DNA of 64,000 nucleotides from assembly GCA_963930655.1 (NCBI GenBank), contig OZ005608.1, forward strand, positions 10,664,001 through 10,728,000, in the 5' to 3' direction. The first letter of the stretch is position 1. Every line of letters begins with the position of its first letter. Shown here in pieces: positions 1-10,498 of the stretch. The translations under genes and the position numbers were made by a program. The notes under the pieces were generated by a model. The model was not told the origin of the DNA, did not search any database, and saw only the letters and a program-made list of their open reading frames with translations. This stretch comes from Myrica gale (taxonomy: Eukaryota; Streptophyta; Magnoliopsida; Fagales; Myricaceae).

Positions 1-1690
1 CCTACAGCCGAAGCATAATGACAGTTACTCATCTTCTCTCTTTCTTCATATGTTTTTGGACATATCTGTTTAGAGAGATGAATATATGTCTAAAGGGTAG
101 AAACTATTTCTTGGAATTTACCATGCTAAATCTAGCCAATATCATGTTAATATAATTGTCCTGTGAGAGACCCAATAATCTCTTCTTTCGGCCTCTAAAC
201 ACTTTGATCCCGAGTATGTAGTATGCTTCCCCAAGGTCTTTCATTGAAAATTGGTTAGACAACCACATTTTCACAGATGACAAAACCCCTACATCATTCA
301 CAATGAGTAGTATGTCATCCACATAAAGAGCAAAAAAGGTATACCACTAACCTTCTTGTAGACGCAAGGTTCATCCATGTTTTGTGAGAAACCAAACCTT
401 TGGATTGACTTGTCAAAATGGATATTCCAACAACGTGATGCTTGTTTTAGGTCATAAATGGATTTCTCCAATTTGCACACTTTTGATTCATTTTTTCGAG
501 ATATGAAACCTTCTGGCTGGTCCATATAAATTTCTTCATGGATATACCCATTCAAGAATGTGGTCTTCACATCCATCTGTCATATCTCATAATCATAGTA
601 TGCTGCAATTGCCAATAGAATTCTTATGAACTTTAGCATAGCTACTGGTGAAATGGTTTCCTCATAATCAATACCAGCCTTTTGAGTATACCTTTTTGCC
701 ACCAGCCTAGCTTTAAAGGTCTCTACCTTTCCAGTTGGTCTAAGTTTCCTTTTCTAGATCCATTTGCAACCTATAGGCTTAATGTCTTCTGATTTGTCTA
801 CCAAGGTCCATACCTTGTTAGAATACATGGAGTCTATCTCTGATTTTGTGGTCATATGCCAATGCTTAGTATCTTTGTCTTTAACAGCCTCTGTATAATC
901 ACAAGGATCAATCTCCAGTCCTTCATATTCCATTTGATAAATCTCATTTAACAAATTGAATTTTATTGGAGGTCTTATAATCCTTTTACTACGACGAGGC
1001 TCATGTGTCTCAACAGGTTCAGCTTGATCAGTGGGAATAACCATTTGATCCTCATTTTTCTCATTCTGCTCAGTCACTGTATTGTCTCTTTGCTCATCAA
1101 GAGCAACTCTACTCTCAATTTCATTCAAACTATAATCATTTTCAAGAAAAGTAGCATTCCTACTAACAAAAACTTTGTTTTCACCGGATTATAGAAGTAG
1201 AAACTAGTAGTCATTTTGGGATAGCCTACAAATAGACACATATCAGTCCTTGATCTCAGCTTATTCACATTAAACCTTTTAACATGAGCTGGACAACCTC
1301 ATATCTTAAAATGATTAATACTTGACTTCTTGCAGTCCATAAATCATATGGGGTATTAGGAATTGATTTTGTATGAATTCTGCTTAACAAATAAATAACA
1401 GTCTCCAAAGCATGTCCCCAAAATGATATGGACAACTCAAATATGCTCATCATATAACGAACCATATCCAATAGGGTTCTATTCATTCTCTCTGCAACAC
1501 AATTGTGTTGTGGTGTTCCTGGTGATGTGAGTTGAGATATGATTCCATGATCTTTAAGATAAACTTTAAAATCATCCAAGAGGTATTCGCCTCCCCTATC
1601 GGAGCGAATTATTTTAATGGACTTTCCAATCTGTTTCTCAACTTCATTGTGGAATTCCTTGAACTTTTCAAGAAATCTCACTCTCTCGTT
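1..1690 (-). pseudogene. Ty1/copia retrotransposon polyprotein remnant (integrase to RT/RNase H start)
   Basis: Broken pol region read right to left. The integrase core comes first (about 1265-1690): IRSDRGGEY, then SPGTPQHNCVAERMNRTLLD with the catalytic glutamate. The integrase-RT linker follows at 754-1128 with the copia hallmark RRSKRIIRPP, then RT at 104-750 with LYVDDILL. It runs into the window edge at HLSKQICPKTYEERE, just before RNase H. Frame changes occur between these blocks. One is visible at the T-run near 325-335, where the YVDD motif moves to another frame. Gag and protease are absent, and the sequence above about 1690 no longer looks like copia. It is a dead copy; the left end lies outside the window. 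Family is certain, lineage is not. Confidence 0.9.
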
Positions 1691-2039
1691 ATAAGATTTA
1701 TCTAATAGGTTCTGATGGTCAACCCCTTGAATATAACAGTTATATTTATAGGCCTTGGGAAACCCTAAAGAGAGCATGAGACATAAGATCCTTAGGGATC
1801 TCAAATTCTAGCCGTAGGATGAAATTGAAGAACTTTTCTTCTAATACAAGTAGGGCTTCTACTAATTAAAATCAAGTCCATCAACATATTTTAATTGACC
1901 CCTGAAATTTGAGATTATTGCAAATATGCCCCTTTACATACAATTAATTATTTCCACCAAACTATATTCCATATGATATATTAGAACTGAATTAATTAAT
2001 TTGATTATCGAAGGCACATAATTCTAACAGTCTTATAGT
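1691..2039. other. AT-rich spacer, no gene seen
   Basis: Lies between the copia remnant and the LINE fragment. No coding frame, RNA gene or clear terminal repeat is visible. Confidence 0.5.
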
Positions 2040-3695
2040 ATGAATGTTTTGTGTTTCCCCCAATGTTGGTGTTCTTAAGTTGAAAGAGCATTTAAGAATT
2101 TTTGGTGAGGTTTTTCCCTGACCAAAGTTCGCAATCTCTGTTTGAAATCCTGGTCTTCGATTTGTTGCCCGAAACTAGCTGGAGGTCTAGGTGTTCACTC
2201 GCTGGTTTTGACGAACCAAGCTCTATTATCAAAGTTTACTTGGGCAGTTTTCTTCTTCGGCTCCTTTGCTGTGGACTTCTCTTTGCAGAGCAAAAAATGT
2301 AGGGAACTGCAGCTTGTCTGAGGCTCGGTCTAGTTGTAATGTTTCATGGTTTTGGAGTGGTCACTCCAACGGGCTAACTTTGATGTAGCAGGGTGCTTGT
2401 AAGATGATTCTTGATGGCAGTTCAACTAAGATTTGGGAGGATCCGTGGATCCCAAGTCTTGACAACTTCAAGCCTTCCCCTTGTAGCGACTCCATCGTTA
2501 TTCACTAGCAACTATCGGGAAGGGATTGCCTCCAAAGGCAATCCCGTCCAAAGACCCAAAGGGACGGCTGGAACGTAAAGTTCCAGCCGTCCTACTGTTG
2601 GGATTGCCCGACCAAGGGAGGGTTGTGGGTCCCGGGCCGGACCCACACCTTGCCTGAATAGTAATGGTCGGGCAATCCTGACCATTGGACGGCTGGAACT
2701 TTATGTTCCAGCCGTCCCTTTGGGTCTTTGGAGGCAATCCCGTCCCGCAACGGTCGCCTCTCTTCTGTTAGAGAATCCAAGGCGCTGGAATTGGCCTATC
2801 ATTTATAATTTGTTTGATCCTTTAAATTGCAGGGTTATCTCTAAAAATTTTCTCTCTCAATCGAACATGATGGATAGCTGGATTTTGACTCTTAAGAAGT
2901 CTAGTTTCTTCTCTGTAAAATCTACGTATAAGTCGTTATCTTTTGTTGAGACCCCAGACTAGGAGTTTCCAAGAATGAGATTCATGATTTTAGATCTTCG
3001 CAGCAGTGACTATCGACCTTGTTTGGTTCAACCGCAACTTAGCAATGTAGGAGAAACCTTTCGATAATCCTTTTATGTTGGCCAAAAAGGTTATCAAGAT
3101 CAGCGTAGAGCATAGTGCTGCGTGGAAATCTTTAGGTTCGGGAGAAGCCGAATGTTGTCTAGTTTCGTCCCCTAGTTCCCACTGCAAGGTTAACGTGGAT
3201 GTCACTATCTGTGCTAATTTTGTGCAGTGACTTGTGTTGGTATGAATTTGAAGTGTCTGATCATGTTTGCTACACCTAAGCTTTTGGGAGACATGAAATC
3301 GCTTGTGGGGTAAGCTCTTGCCCAGTTTGGCTTTCCAAGCTTCTCTTTGTTGCCAAAGAAGTATTATTCTAGAAGGAGACTCGCAAGTGGTGATTGATGC
3401 GCTCTTGCATTATTCGAGGAGCTGTCCTTGGAAAATCGACGCAATTTGTTCCATCTCCTTTTCTTCTCCCTCTGTTTTTAGTCATATGACTTTTGTTTTT
3501 CTTTCTCGTAGTGCGAATTCTTTAACGTATGATATTACTTGTTGAGTCGTCTTCTCTCTTTTAGAGGATAGTGTTCTACTTAACCTAGAGATGTTTGTCA
3601 ATTATCCATTAGTGTATTTAGGTGCAGATCCCCTTGATTTTGTTTCTCTTGTTTAGTTTTGATTTTGTAATGAAATATTACTTATGAAAAAAAAA
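2040..3695 (+). pseudogene. 5'-truncated LINE fragment: RT C-terminus, zf-RVT region and RNase H
   Basis: Decayed 3' part of an L1-type LINE ORF2. Around 2400-2460 it reads ILDGSSTKIWEDPWIPS, the segment before the zinc-binding RT domain. Around 2755-2960 it reads LLENPRRWNWPIIYNLFDPL followed by FSVKSTYKSL, and 3300-3545 has an RNase H piece with LEGDSQVVIDALLH. The tail near 3665-3695 ends in AATGAAATATTACTTATG plus an A-run, the LINE 3' end. A MITE at 2517-2746 interrupts it. Many stops and shifts make it non-functional. The 5' truncation is typical of LINE insertion; the left boundary is approximate. Confidence 0.75.
2517..2746. mobile_element. 230-bp MITE, Mutator-like, with 9-bp target duplication
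   Basis: The ends are inverted: GGGAAGGGATTGCCTCCAAAG on the left, and the complement of the right end reads GGGACGGGATTGCCTCCAAAG. The match continues through ACCCAAAGGGACGGCTGGAAC. The left arm has an extra 16 bp that partly repeats the terminus. Flanks are GCAACTATC (2508-2516) and GCAACGGTC (2747-2755), a 9-bp duplication with two differences, as expected for Mutator-type elements. Each arm also holds its own palindrome, GGACGGCTGGAAC / GTTCCAGCCGTCC (about 2562-2593 and 2689-2719). No coding capacity. Inserted in the LINE fragment. Confidence 0.8.
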
Positions 3696-4245
3696 CCAAA
3701 AAATGAAGTGAGAAAAACTGCTGGTTACAGGGAAAAATGTGTCGGCTGTTTTGACTTGTTGCGGAGATGTTGGACGTTTTTTAAGCTGTCTCCTCAAAAT
3801 CCACGCTCTTCATGCAACCGTACCAAAAGCTCACCTATGTCATTGATTCACATTATCGGAAGTGACAAAACCATAAAAGAGAACACCAAACAAAATAGGC
3901 CTGCGACGTGAACCTCGGTATGAATTTCCTTTTGTCCCTTCAACCGTTTGGTTCCCGAGAAAACTGAAACATCAAAAACGAGAAAAAAGAAGCAGCAATA
4001 TTAATATACAACAGATCTTTTATCTTACCCAAAACCAGCAAATTAATGGAACAAAATCGATGTGTCCCTCTCAAATTCATAAAAGGAAAAAGAAAAGAAA
4101 AAAAAGGGCCTATCATGTTTGTTTCTCTGGGTAGGTGGAGATCAACCGCGTTAAGCAGACACGTTCTTTTTTATTTTTTTAAGCATATAACTCTCTTTTT
4201 TTATAATTAAGTTATCCTGCACAACAGGCATTTGTGGTGTTTTTT
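3696..4245. other. Non-coding spacer
   Basis: A/T-rich sequence with homopolymer runs. No gene or repeat structure recognised. Confidence 0.5.
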
Positions 4246-5575
4246 TGTTAGATGTATGCCTTCAAAATCAATCATTTTGCATAATTATGAGATAATTACT
4301 GTTATTGATTAATCATTTGTATATTATTTTTGGTACATACAATGACATAAGATGTCATATTTACAACGACATAAGATGTCATGACATAAGATGTCATATT
4401 GTTGAGTAACATTGTAGAAAAATCAGGTCAATGATTAATAAATCGGAGGCAGGGAGTATGACTTTTCGGATCCTTGTTGACTCACTTTGTTCTAGACCGA
4501 GGTACGTGATAATGTACAAATAGGTCTACACTCGTTGTGCCTCTATAAGATAGAATGATGGACTCCGTCATTGAGGTGGTGACCTTAAACAGACGAGTGA
4601 GTGTAATGTAAGAGTACATACACTGAACGTGATCGAATATGAATACATTCTGTAAGACGACCACTGATGTAGAGAATGATATTCAGCACAATTAACTTAT
4701 GTTGTCCTTAGACCTGAGAGAGTTATGCAGGTTTGCTTGTTGTGTGCTTGTGCTTTAACTGAGTCATTTGGTGATGATCTTCGTAGATCAAATATTCCAG
4801 ATAATGTTGGGTCTTGTGCATAGTAAGTGAATTTGTATAATTGCTCAAAATGGAATCCACCAGTATCTTGATGAGCCAGTATATTCATTGTCTGTATATT
4901 GTTGGACTCCTGTAAAAACGCTGCGCAGCGAGATTTTGTGAAAAGTGTTTTCACGAGTTTTACTTATATTATATATTAAGTAAATATTTGCGAAAAAGTT
5001 TTTCGAAATCTTTTGGAAATCCAACTAGGCACAGACTAAGAATTAAGAATTATATAAGCTAGAAACTTAATCGGTGATATTATTCCGGTCCTATTAGCTC
5101 ATGTGGAATATAGTATGGTGGAAGAATAAATAAGCATATAATTGTTAGCAAAAGAGATTTCACAAAAACAGTCTCATTATCTCGGGGTCAATTGTGATAT
5201 GTTAATGTACATGATCACAATTTGTAGAAGCCCATAAATTCGGAATACAGAATATAATGAGGTTTAATGAAAAAGAGTTTTTCATGATATTCTTACGACC
5301 GAGATTTGATATCCCTAAAGATCTCACACTATAGCACAGTTGAGTTCTGAGTCAGTCATTATATATAGCTCAAAACTCAGTTGAGAAAGAGAGAATTTCA
5401 TTTTTTAACGAAATTCGATTTCAACGAATGAGAGTTTCTCTCTCCACTTTCTCTCTCTAGAATTTTCTCTCTCAAAGTTGTGTGCCTGGATCTGAAGGAG
5501 GCAGAACGCTCAGACTGCTTTGATTTCAACGATCCTGTCTTCTGCTGCACCGATCCCGCGATTCTATTAAGACTG
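4246..5575 (+). mobile_element. Putative LTR of a copia-type element (solo or truncated)
   Basis: Starts TGTTAGATGTATGCC, the kind of terminus seen in plant copia LTRs, and contains no real coding frame. It carries the triple hairpin repeat at 4342-4397 and a pyrimidine/AG-rich segment at 5390-5475 before a GC-richer end near 5530-5575. No primer-binding site, matching second LTR or target duplication was found, so the right boundary and the class are guesses. Confidence 0.35.
4342..4397. repeat. Three copies of a 17-bp hairpin repeat
   Basis: ATGACATAAGATGTCAT occurs at 4342-4358, almost perfectly at 4366-4382 (ACGACAT...), and again at 4381-4397. Each copy is a 7-bp stem (ATGACAT/ATGTCAT) with an AAG loop. 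The second and third copies overlap by two bases. Confidence 0.9.
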
Positions 5576-5890
5576 TTAGTCTATTTTATTGGCAGAAAAT
5601 CTGGGCCGTCACTTGATTTTATTAATTCATTGGTTGAGATAGTATATTAAAGTCAACTTTAATGAAGATTCTTGTAGGGAAATACCAAATAATATTACTC
5701 CAGCTCTAATCAAAATTCTCCTCTTACATCCTCACGGAGATGGGACCCAAGAATGGTGGCTAAAATTTGAGCAATAATTATAGCATATCATAGCTGCTGT
5801 CAAAAGGAATAAAATTGCCGTGGCGGCTAGCTAACTAATTTAAGAACTTCTTAATGAGGATGAGTCGTGAACATTTGGCACTGTTGACAC

Positions 5891-5926
<36 letters not shown>

Positions 5927-6969
5927 TTTCTAGCGGGATTTGTTAATAATGCACCACCACAAGTGTCCTCACGTTGTGGACCGACAGACGGACGTCCTCT
6001 GTACCTGGGTGGTATGCGGGTTGTGAAGTCCCCGTTTGGTCAGAGTTTCGATAGTTGGTTGAGGGAGAAGAGGAAAGAGAGAAAAATAAAAAAAAAATAA
6101 AAGAAAAGAATTATGTATCTCCATATATAATTTTTTTTTTTTAAAAAAAATAGCACCTCGTCTAGGCTGGAATCCTCGTTCGTGGGCCTGGTTTGTTCTA
6201 ATCCTCGGTTTCCCATTTGTGCCCAATTCTTCTGGCACTCAGAGAGTCAGAATAATCCTCGACTCCCAAAGCTGTGCAATAGCAAGCATTTTATTAATGA
6301 TCAATTTCAATAATGAAGATCAGGCCCCAGTAACTACAAGAATGGTCAGCGGCCTTATCCAGACTTTGATACCATCTTTGAAGAGGTTCCATACCCCTAC
6401 CTACGTACCTTGGAGGTGCAAGCTCAAGTTCAAGAGATTTCTCAAATAACAAAGTTTTTAAGAGATTCTATGTACCAATCAATTGGGGTTGTTAGGCAAT
6501 AGTCCAGATTTAACTGATTCAAGGTGATCGGAAAATAATACAGATTAGCTGAGTCGACCTTTAAAACGTTAATCCATCCTTCAAGCCTACAAGGGAAAAA
6601 AAATTCAAAATAATGAGAAAACACGAGAGGGTATCCTAGAGGGTTCTGAATGAGGAATTTTCAAACTTTAAGTCCATATAGGTTATGTTGGTGTTGTAAA
6701 ATTTTTGGTATTGGATTTAGTGTTGGTATTGTGTTTAGTGAAAAAGTGAAGAGAGAGGTAATTTTTTATATTTTTGTAGTGAAAAGTTTGGTTTTGATGG
6801 GAGAGAGAGATTATATTGTAGTATTTTATTGTGAGTTGGTGAAAAATTTTGTGAAATTTTTTTAGCAAACGCACCCATAGATTTAATTCGTTGTTTAACA
6901 TCACAACGATATCATCAGCAAGAGGCAAGGAAGGAGAATTATAGATTAGTTGAGATTGAGACAAGTGCT
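5576..6969. other. Spacer downstream of the PAM68-like gene, with an (AT)n microsatellite
   Basis: Contains the AT dinucleotide run at 5894-5922, A and T homopolymers at 6090-6150, and an AT-rich segment with GTGAAAAA-type motifs at 6660-6870 that may be an old hAT-like MITE without clear ends. No gene supported. The part next to 6969 is the 3' flank of the minus-strand PAM68-like gene. Confidence 0.5.
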
Positions 6970-7539
6970 CTACTTTTCTTCAGATCTACCCCGTAGTGAC
7001 TGCCAAAACACTGGCCAGTTCTTCTTAGCCTCATTCCAACCCAACAGTGAACCCTCCCTCATTGGATCCCAACTCGAGGATACAATCCCATAACTCACCC
7101 CTAGGAGAGCAGACCCAAAGAAAAAGAATGACACAACGAATGGAACCCATGTGGGCACATCAATCTCCAGCACAACTTTCAGATAGTGAAAGAATGGGAA
7201 GAACAAAAGCCCTACGAACAGTGGTATTCCCACCGAGAAACCCATCCTGCTGATCATCCTGTTGGTCACAACCTCTGGTATTACACCTTCATCTGGCTCT
7301 TCCTCTTCCTCTTCTTCTTCATCGTCTTCATTCTCTTTATTTGGCTTCTTGGTCTTCTTGGTTTTTCTTGGAGGCGGTCCAAAGCCTCGGGGACCCCTCA
7401 AGGTTGCGAAGAGCAACGTTGGCCGTGACAAGTGAGTATGGTTTTGGTACAATTTTGTTGGGATTATTGGGAATTGTGTCTTTGAGAGTCCTTCCAAAAA
7501 GTGGGTGATTATGGGGAGGATACGAAGCTTGCGTTCAAT
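6970..7539 (-). CDS. PAM68-like chloroplast membrane protein (DUF3464 family)
   Basis: Plant PAM68 and PAM68L proteins sit in thylakoid membranes and help assemble photosystem II or the chloroplast NDH complex; this role is known for the family, not shown here. The reading frame gives FATLRGPRGFGPPPRKTKK, then an acidic stretch (EDDEEEEEEEEPDEG), then two hydrophobic segments (MGFSVGIPLFVGLLFFPFF and VPFVVSFFFFGSALLGV), and the conserved C-terminus SSSWDPMREGSLLGWNEAK. Stop TAG at 6970-6972. No in-frame ATG precedes the conserved part. The frame opens just after TTGCAG at 7540-7545, which fits a 3' splice site, so exon 1 may lie upstream. Alternatively ATGs at 7604 and 7559 in another frame give a transit-peptide-like start and imply a frameshift. 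Family confident; the start is unresolved. Confidence 0.85.
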   Translation of the reverse strand: MERKLRILPIITHFLEGLSKTQFPIIPTKLYQNHTHLSRPTLLFATLRGPRGFGPPPRKTKKTKKPNKENEDDEEEEEEEEPDEGVIPEVVTNRMISRMGFSVGIPLFVGLLFFPFFHYLKVVLEIDVPTWVPFVVSFFFFGSALLGVSYGIVSSSWDPMREGSLLGWNEAKKNWPVFWQSLRGRSEEK

Positions 7540-7600
7540 CTGCAAGACGAGACAAACATATTAGGGGGACAAGACTTCCAACTTCCATTTCTGTATACAG

Positions 7601-7650
7601 ACATCATATTTCAAATCCAATTGAAACATCATATTTCAAATCCAATTGAA
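7601..7650. repeat. Perfect 25-bp tandem duplication
   Basis: The unit beginning ACATCATATTTCAAATCCAA is repeated exactly at 7601-7625 and 7626-7650. It overlaps the candidate upstream ATG (complement of 7602-7604) of the PAM68-like gene. Confidence 0.9.
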
Positions 7651-8333
7651 ACGAACTATTAAATCGTCAAGTTTGTGTCACCAAACTATAACTCTAGTGT
7701 CCATTTTCATGAAAATTCTATAAAAACATCAACATAAAAAATGAACTAATATCCAGTATAAAATTCAAAGATGAAAAGGAAAAGTTATATATTAAACCCT
7801 CAAAACTACCATATCACTTGCAATGTGCAACTCAAACTACTATTAGTGACAAATTGCACCCATAAATGACAGATCGATTTGTAATTAGCACCTAATGTTC
7901 AAAGCTGGTCATTATCATTGTGCCAAATGATCTTTTTTCTGCTGATTTTAACAATCAAATGGTATGCAAAGTGAAAACCTACTAGTAGTTTAGCGGTACA
8001 ATGTGTCAAGGTTGATAGTTCAAAGTACACATGACAAATGGTTTGTAAGTTTGAGAACGTATAACTTTTCCAAAATGAAAATATTATGGAACCTGCAATC
8101 TCCAATTATTCCTTTTGAGCCTATTAATACCCTCCCCATCACTAGATCTCACTCTTTAAAATTTAACATTTCTAAAAGCATTCAAATATTAGTAGTTGTG
8201 TCTGAGCAGAACATCACCAAACGATATAGAACGAAAAAAAGAAACAATTAGAGCACGGTGCTACAAACGCATTTGAAGAGACAACAAAACCATATATCAA
8301 CTTTAAAAACTTATACCCACAGCTAGGAAAACC
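7651..8333. other. 5' flank of the PAM68-like gene, no feature recognised
   Basis: AT-rich. No convincing first exon with ATG and GT donor could be identified on the minus strand. Confidence 0.45.
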
Positions 8334-8632
8334 TGTTGGTTGTTGTCAAAATATAAATTGTCTTCATTCCACATTGGTTAAGAATGCGGTTTTTTTGGTG
8401 ATTTGGGTCCTATATATAAACTCCTATGTACAAGTTAAATACACCATGAGAATTTTTGCACGAAGGGACTAGGGCTTGGGTTCTCTATCGTACTTCCCTG
8501 TGAAGTCTTGTGGTTTTCTCTGAGTTTCAGCGTTTTAGCCCTGCTTCGGTTCTTGCTAGGGTTTATCTCCTGCCCCTCTTTCTCCTTTCTTGTATCTCTT
8601 TGTCATTGCTTTCGCTTGCTTCTATCTTTTCT

Positions 8633-10498
8633 ATGGATAATCAAAACAAAGACATTGAAGACTTATCTTCACAGATTAGCCTTTTGGGTTGGGATGAGTT
8701 TCATACACTTCTCAACCCCATTGTTCCTGACGATGATCTGTCCTCCCCTTCCGTAGTTGGGAAAATCCTTGCTTCTAGAACTTTTCCATCCACCGTCGTA
8801 TCTGCCACTCTCAAAGCAGCCTGGACTTTCGTGAAAGAATTCATTTCTGATGAGATGGAGCCGAATCTCTTTATGGTCCGTTTTTCAAAAGCCGCAGATA
8901 AAGAATGGGTCCTAGCACACACCCCATGGAATATTAGAGGCCATCTCATGGTTTTTAAACCCTGGAGCTCTGAGCTCACCATCCCAGAACTGGATTTTTA
9001 TTCTGAAGCTATGTGGATTCAGGTGCACGGCCTGCCATGGAATCGCATAGGGGAGAGTACTATCCAATTGATTGGTCTGAAGCTTGGGAAACTCCTTGAG
9101 ATTGATAAACTGGAATATAAAGATCCAGACCATAAACCTTTTGTCAGGCTGCGGGTGGAGCTTAATCTTACAAAACCTTTAGTTGGTGGTTTTCCTATAC
9201 CAAGGCGACAGTTCCAACCTTTGTGGGTTCAATTTAGATATGAAAAGCTGGCTGACTTTTGCTATCGATGTGGAATGGTAGGCCATATTCAGAAACTTTG
9301 TCGTACTTCTCCGCAAATTTTAGATCTGGTGGGTGTGGGACCTCATATGAGAGCAGATCCAGTTACTATGAGAAAGGCGACCTTCTCTACAGGGTTACGG
9401 GCACCATCTTTTTCTCCTGGGAGTGAGCATATATTTAATGCGGCTTTGTCTGTTGATCCAAAGATGTCCTCTGTTCCTTTGTCTTTTTCTTCTGCAGGTG
9501 CAAGTTCTGGGGCTGTTGTCATAAAAGGGAATGCTATTAAAGACCGCCTTTTAATTCCCTCTTCCATGGAAACGGAGCAGGTGACTCCTCTCTTACGGTA
9601 TTCCTTGCCGCCGGCAAGGAGTTCCGATGATACTGATAATTCTGCCAAGGATGAGGTGGCATCCTACCCAATAGGGACAGTTGGCAGTCTCTTTAATGCC
9701 CCTCTTTTTCTTACGCTAGCTGGATCCCCTGTGCCTTCCAACATTGCTTCTAACCCTTTAATGCTCCTGACACCTCGTGAAGACGCTGCAGATATATTAG
9801 CAGAGCTGCAACAGCAGCCATCCCTTCTGGAACAAGACCCTCCAACGGCAGTTTTTGCAGGCGTTTTTAAAGCTCCAGCATCTTTTTCCAGCCCACCTTT
9901 ATCTCAAGTTTTTGACATGCGAAAAAAGAAAATGGGCCTCACGGGTAATATTGGTGGGCGTGGACCATCAAAGGCTGCAGCCAATTGGAAAGCCCATAAT
10001 TATGCGTCCTCTAATGCCTTGGGATTGGATCTCCGGGCTGAATCTTTTTCTCATCTTAGTGGCGCTTCACAAGCTGCATTCACGGGCCCATTTGTTAACT
10101 CATCTCACGATCTTTTGGCTAGCCCTTCGGTTTCTCACAATGTAGATTCGTCCATGGCTAAAGGCAAGCGGAAACTAGACTTTTCCGGTGCGGACAATCC
10201 AGGTACAAAAAAAGTGTCCACTCCTTCAGGTAATATCGTTAAGCCTTCTCTTATTCAGCAATCTGTTATGAATCCGACCGTACAAGGGCTGAATATGAAT
10301 GAAGAGGATGTCGTTATTGCTGATCTGAAATCTTTCAGGAAGAAGGTTCATGTTCGAAAACAAAAAGAAATTGCCGATTTGAAGCTTGAGCTGATGAGGC
10401 TTATAAAATCGGCAGAAAATGAATTGGAGGAGCATTCCTCGGGTATTTCTAAACTGGCTAAGGAGGTGGGCCTTAACAAGCCCCCTCCGTCACCATGA
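8633..10498 (+). CDS. LINE ORF1 protein, DUF4283 plus CCHC zinc knuckle
   Basis: 621-residue nucleic-acid-binding ORF1 of a plant LINE; such proteins coat the LINE RNA. The first ATG in the open frame is at 8633 (MDNQNKDIEDLSSQ). The DUF4283 region spans roughly residues 28-165, with WTFVKEFISD, LFMVRFSKAADKEWVLAHTP and the typical MWIQVHGLPWNRIGE. A zinc knuckle CYRCGMVGHIQKLC starts near residue 210. The Ser/Pro/Ala-rich remainder has no recognised domain, and the C-terminus (DLKSFRKKVHVRKQKEIADL) is charged and probably helical. The frame is intact over its whole length. Its stop overlaps the ORF2 start as ATGA (10495-10498). Confidence 0.93.
   Translation: MDNQNKDIEDLSSQISLLGWDEFHTLLNPIVPDDDLSSPSVVGKILASRTFPSTVVSATLKAAWTFVKEFISDEMEPNLFMVRFSKAADKEWVLAHTPWNIRGHLMVFKPWSSELTIPELDFYSEAMWIQVHGLPWNRIGESTIQLIGLKLGKLLEIDKLEYKDPDHKPFVRLRVELNLTKPLVGGFPIPRRQFQPLWVQFRYEKLADFCYRCGMVGHIQKLCRTSPQILDLVGVGPHMRADPVTMRKATFSTGLRAPSFSPGSEHIFNAALSVDPKMSSVPLSFSSAGASSGAVVIKGNAIKDRLLIPSSMETEQVTPLLRYSLPPARSSDDTDNSAKDEVASYPIGTVGSLFNAPLFLTLAGSPVPSNIASNPLMLLTPREDAADILAELQQQPSLLEQDPPTAVFAGVFKAPASFSSPPLSQVFDMRKKKMGLTGNIGGRGPSKAAANWKAHNYASSNALGLDLRAESFSHLSGASQAAFTGPFVNSSHDLLASPSVSHNVDSSMAKGKRKLDFSGADNPGTKKVSTPSGNIVKPSLIQQSVMNPTVQGLNMNEEDVVIADLKSFRKKVHVRKQKEIADLKLELMRLIKSAENELEEHSSGISKLAKEVGLNKPPPSP

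Noticed and set aside
5969..6238. 89-residue minus-strand frame
   Set aside because: Contains K and F runs from A/T homopolymers and no recognisable domain.
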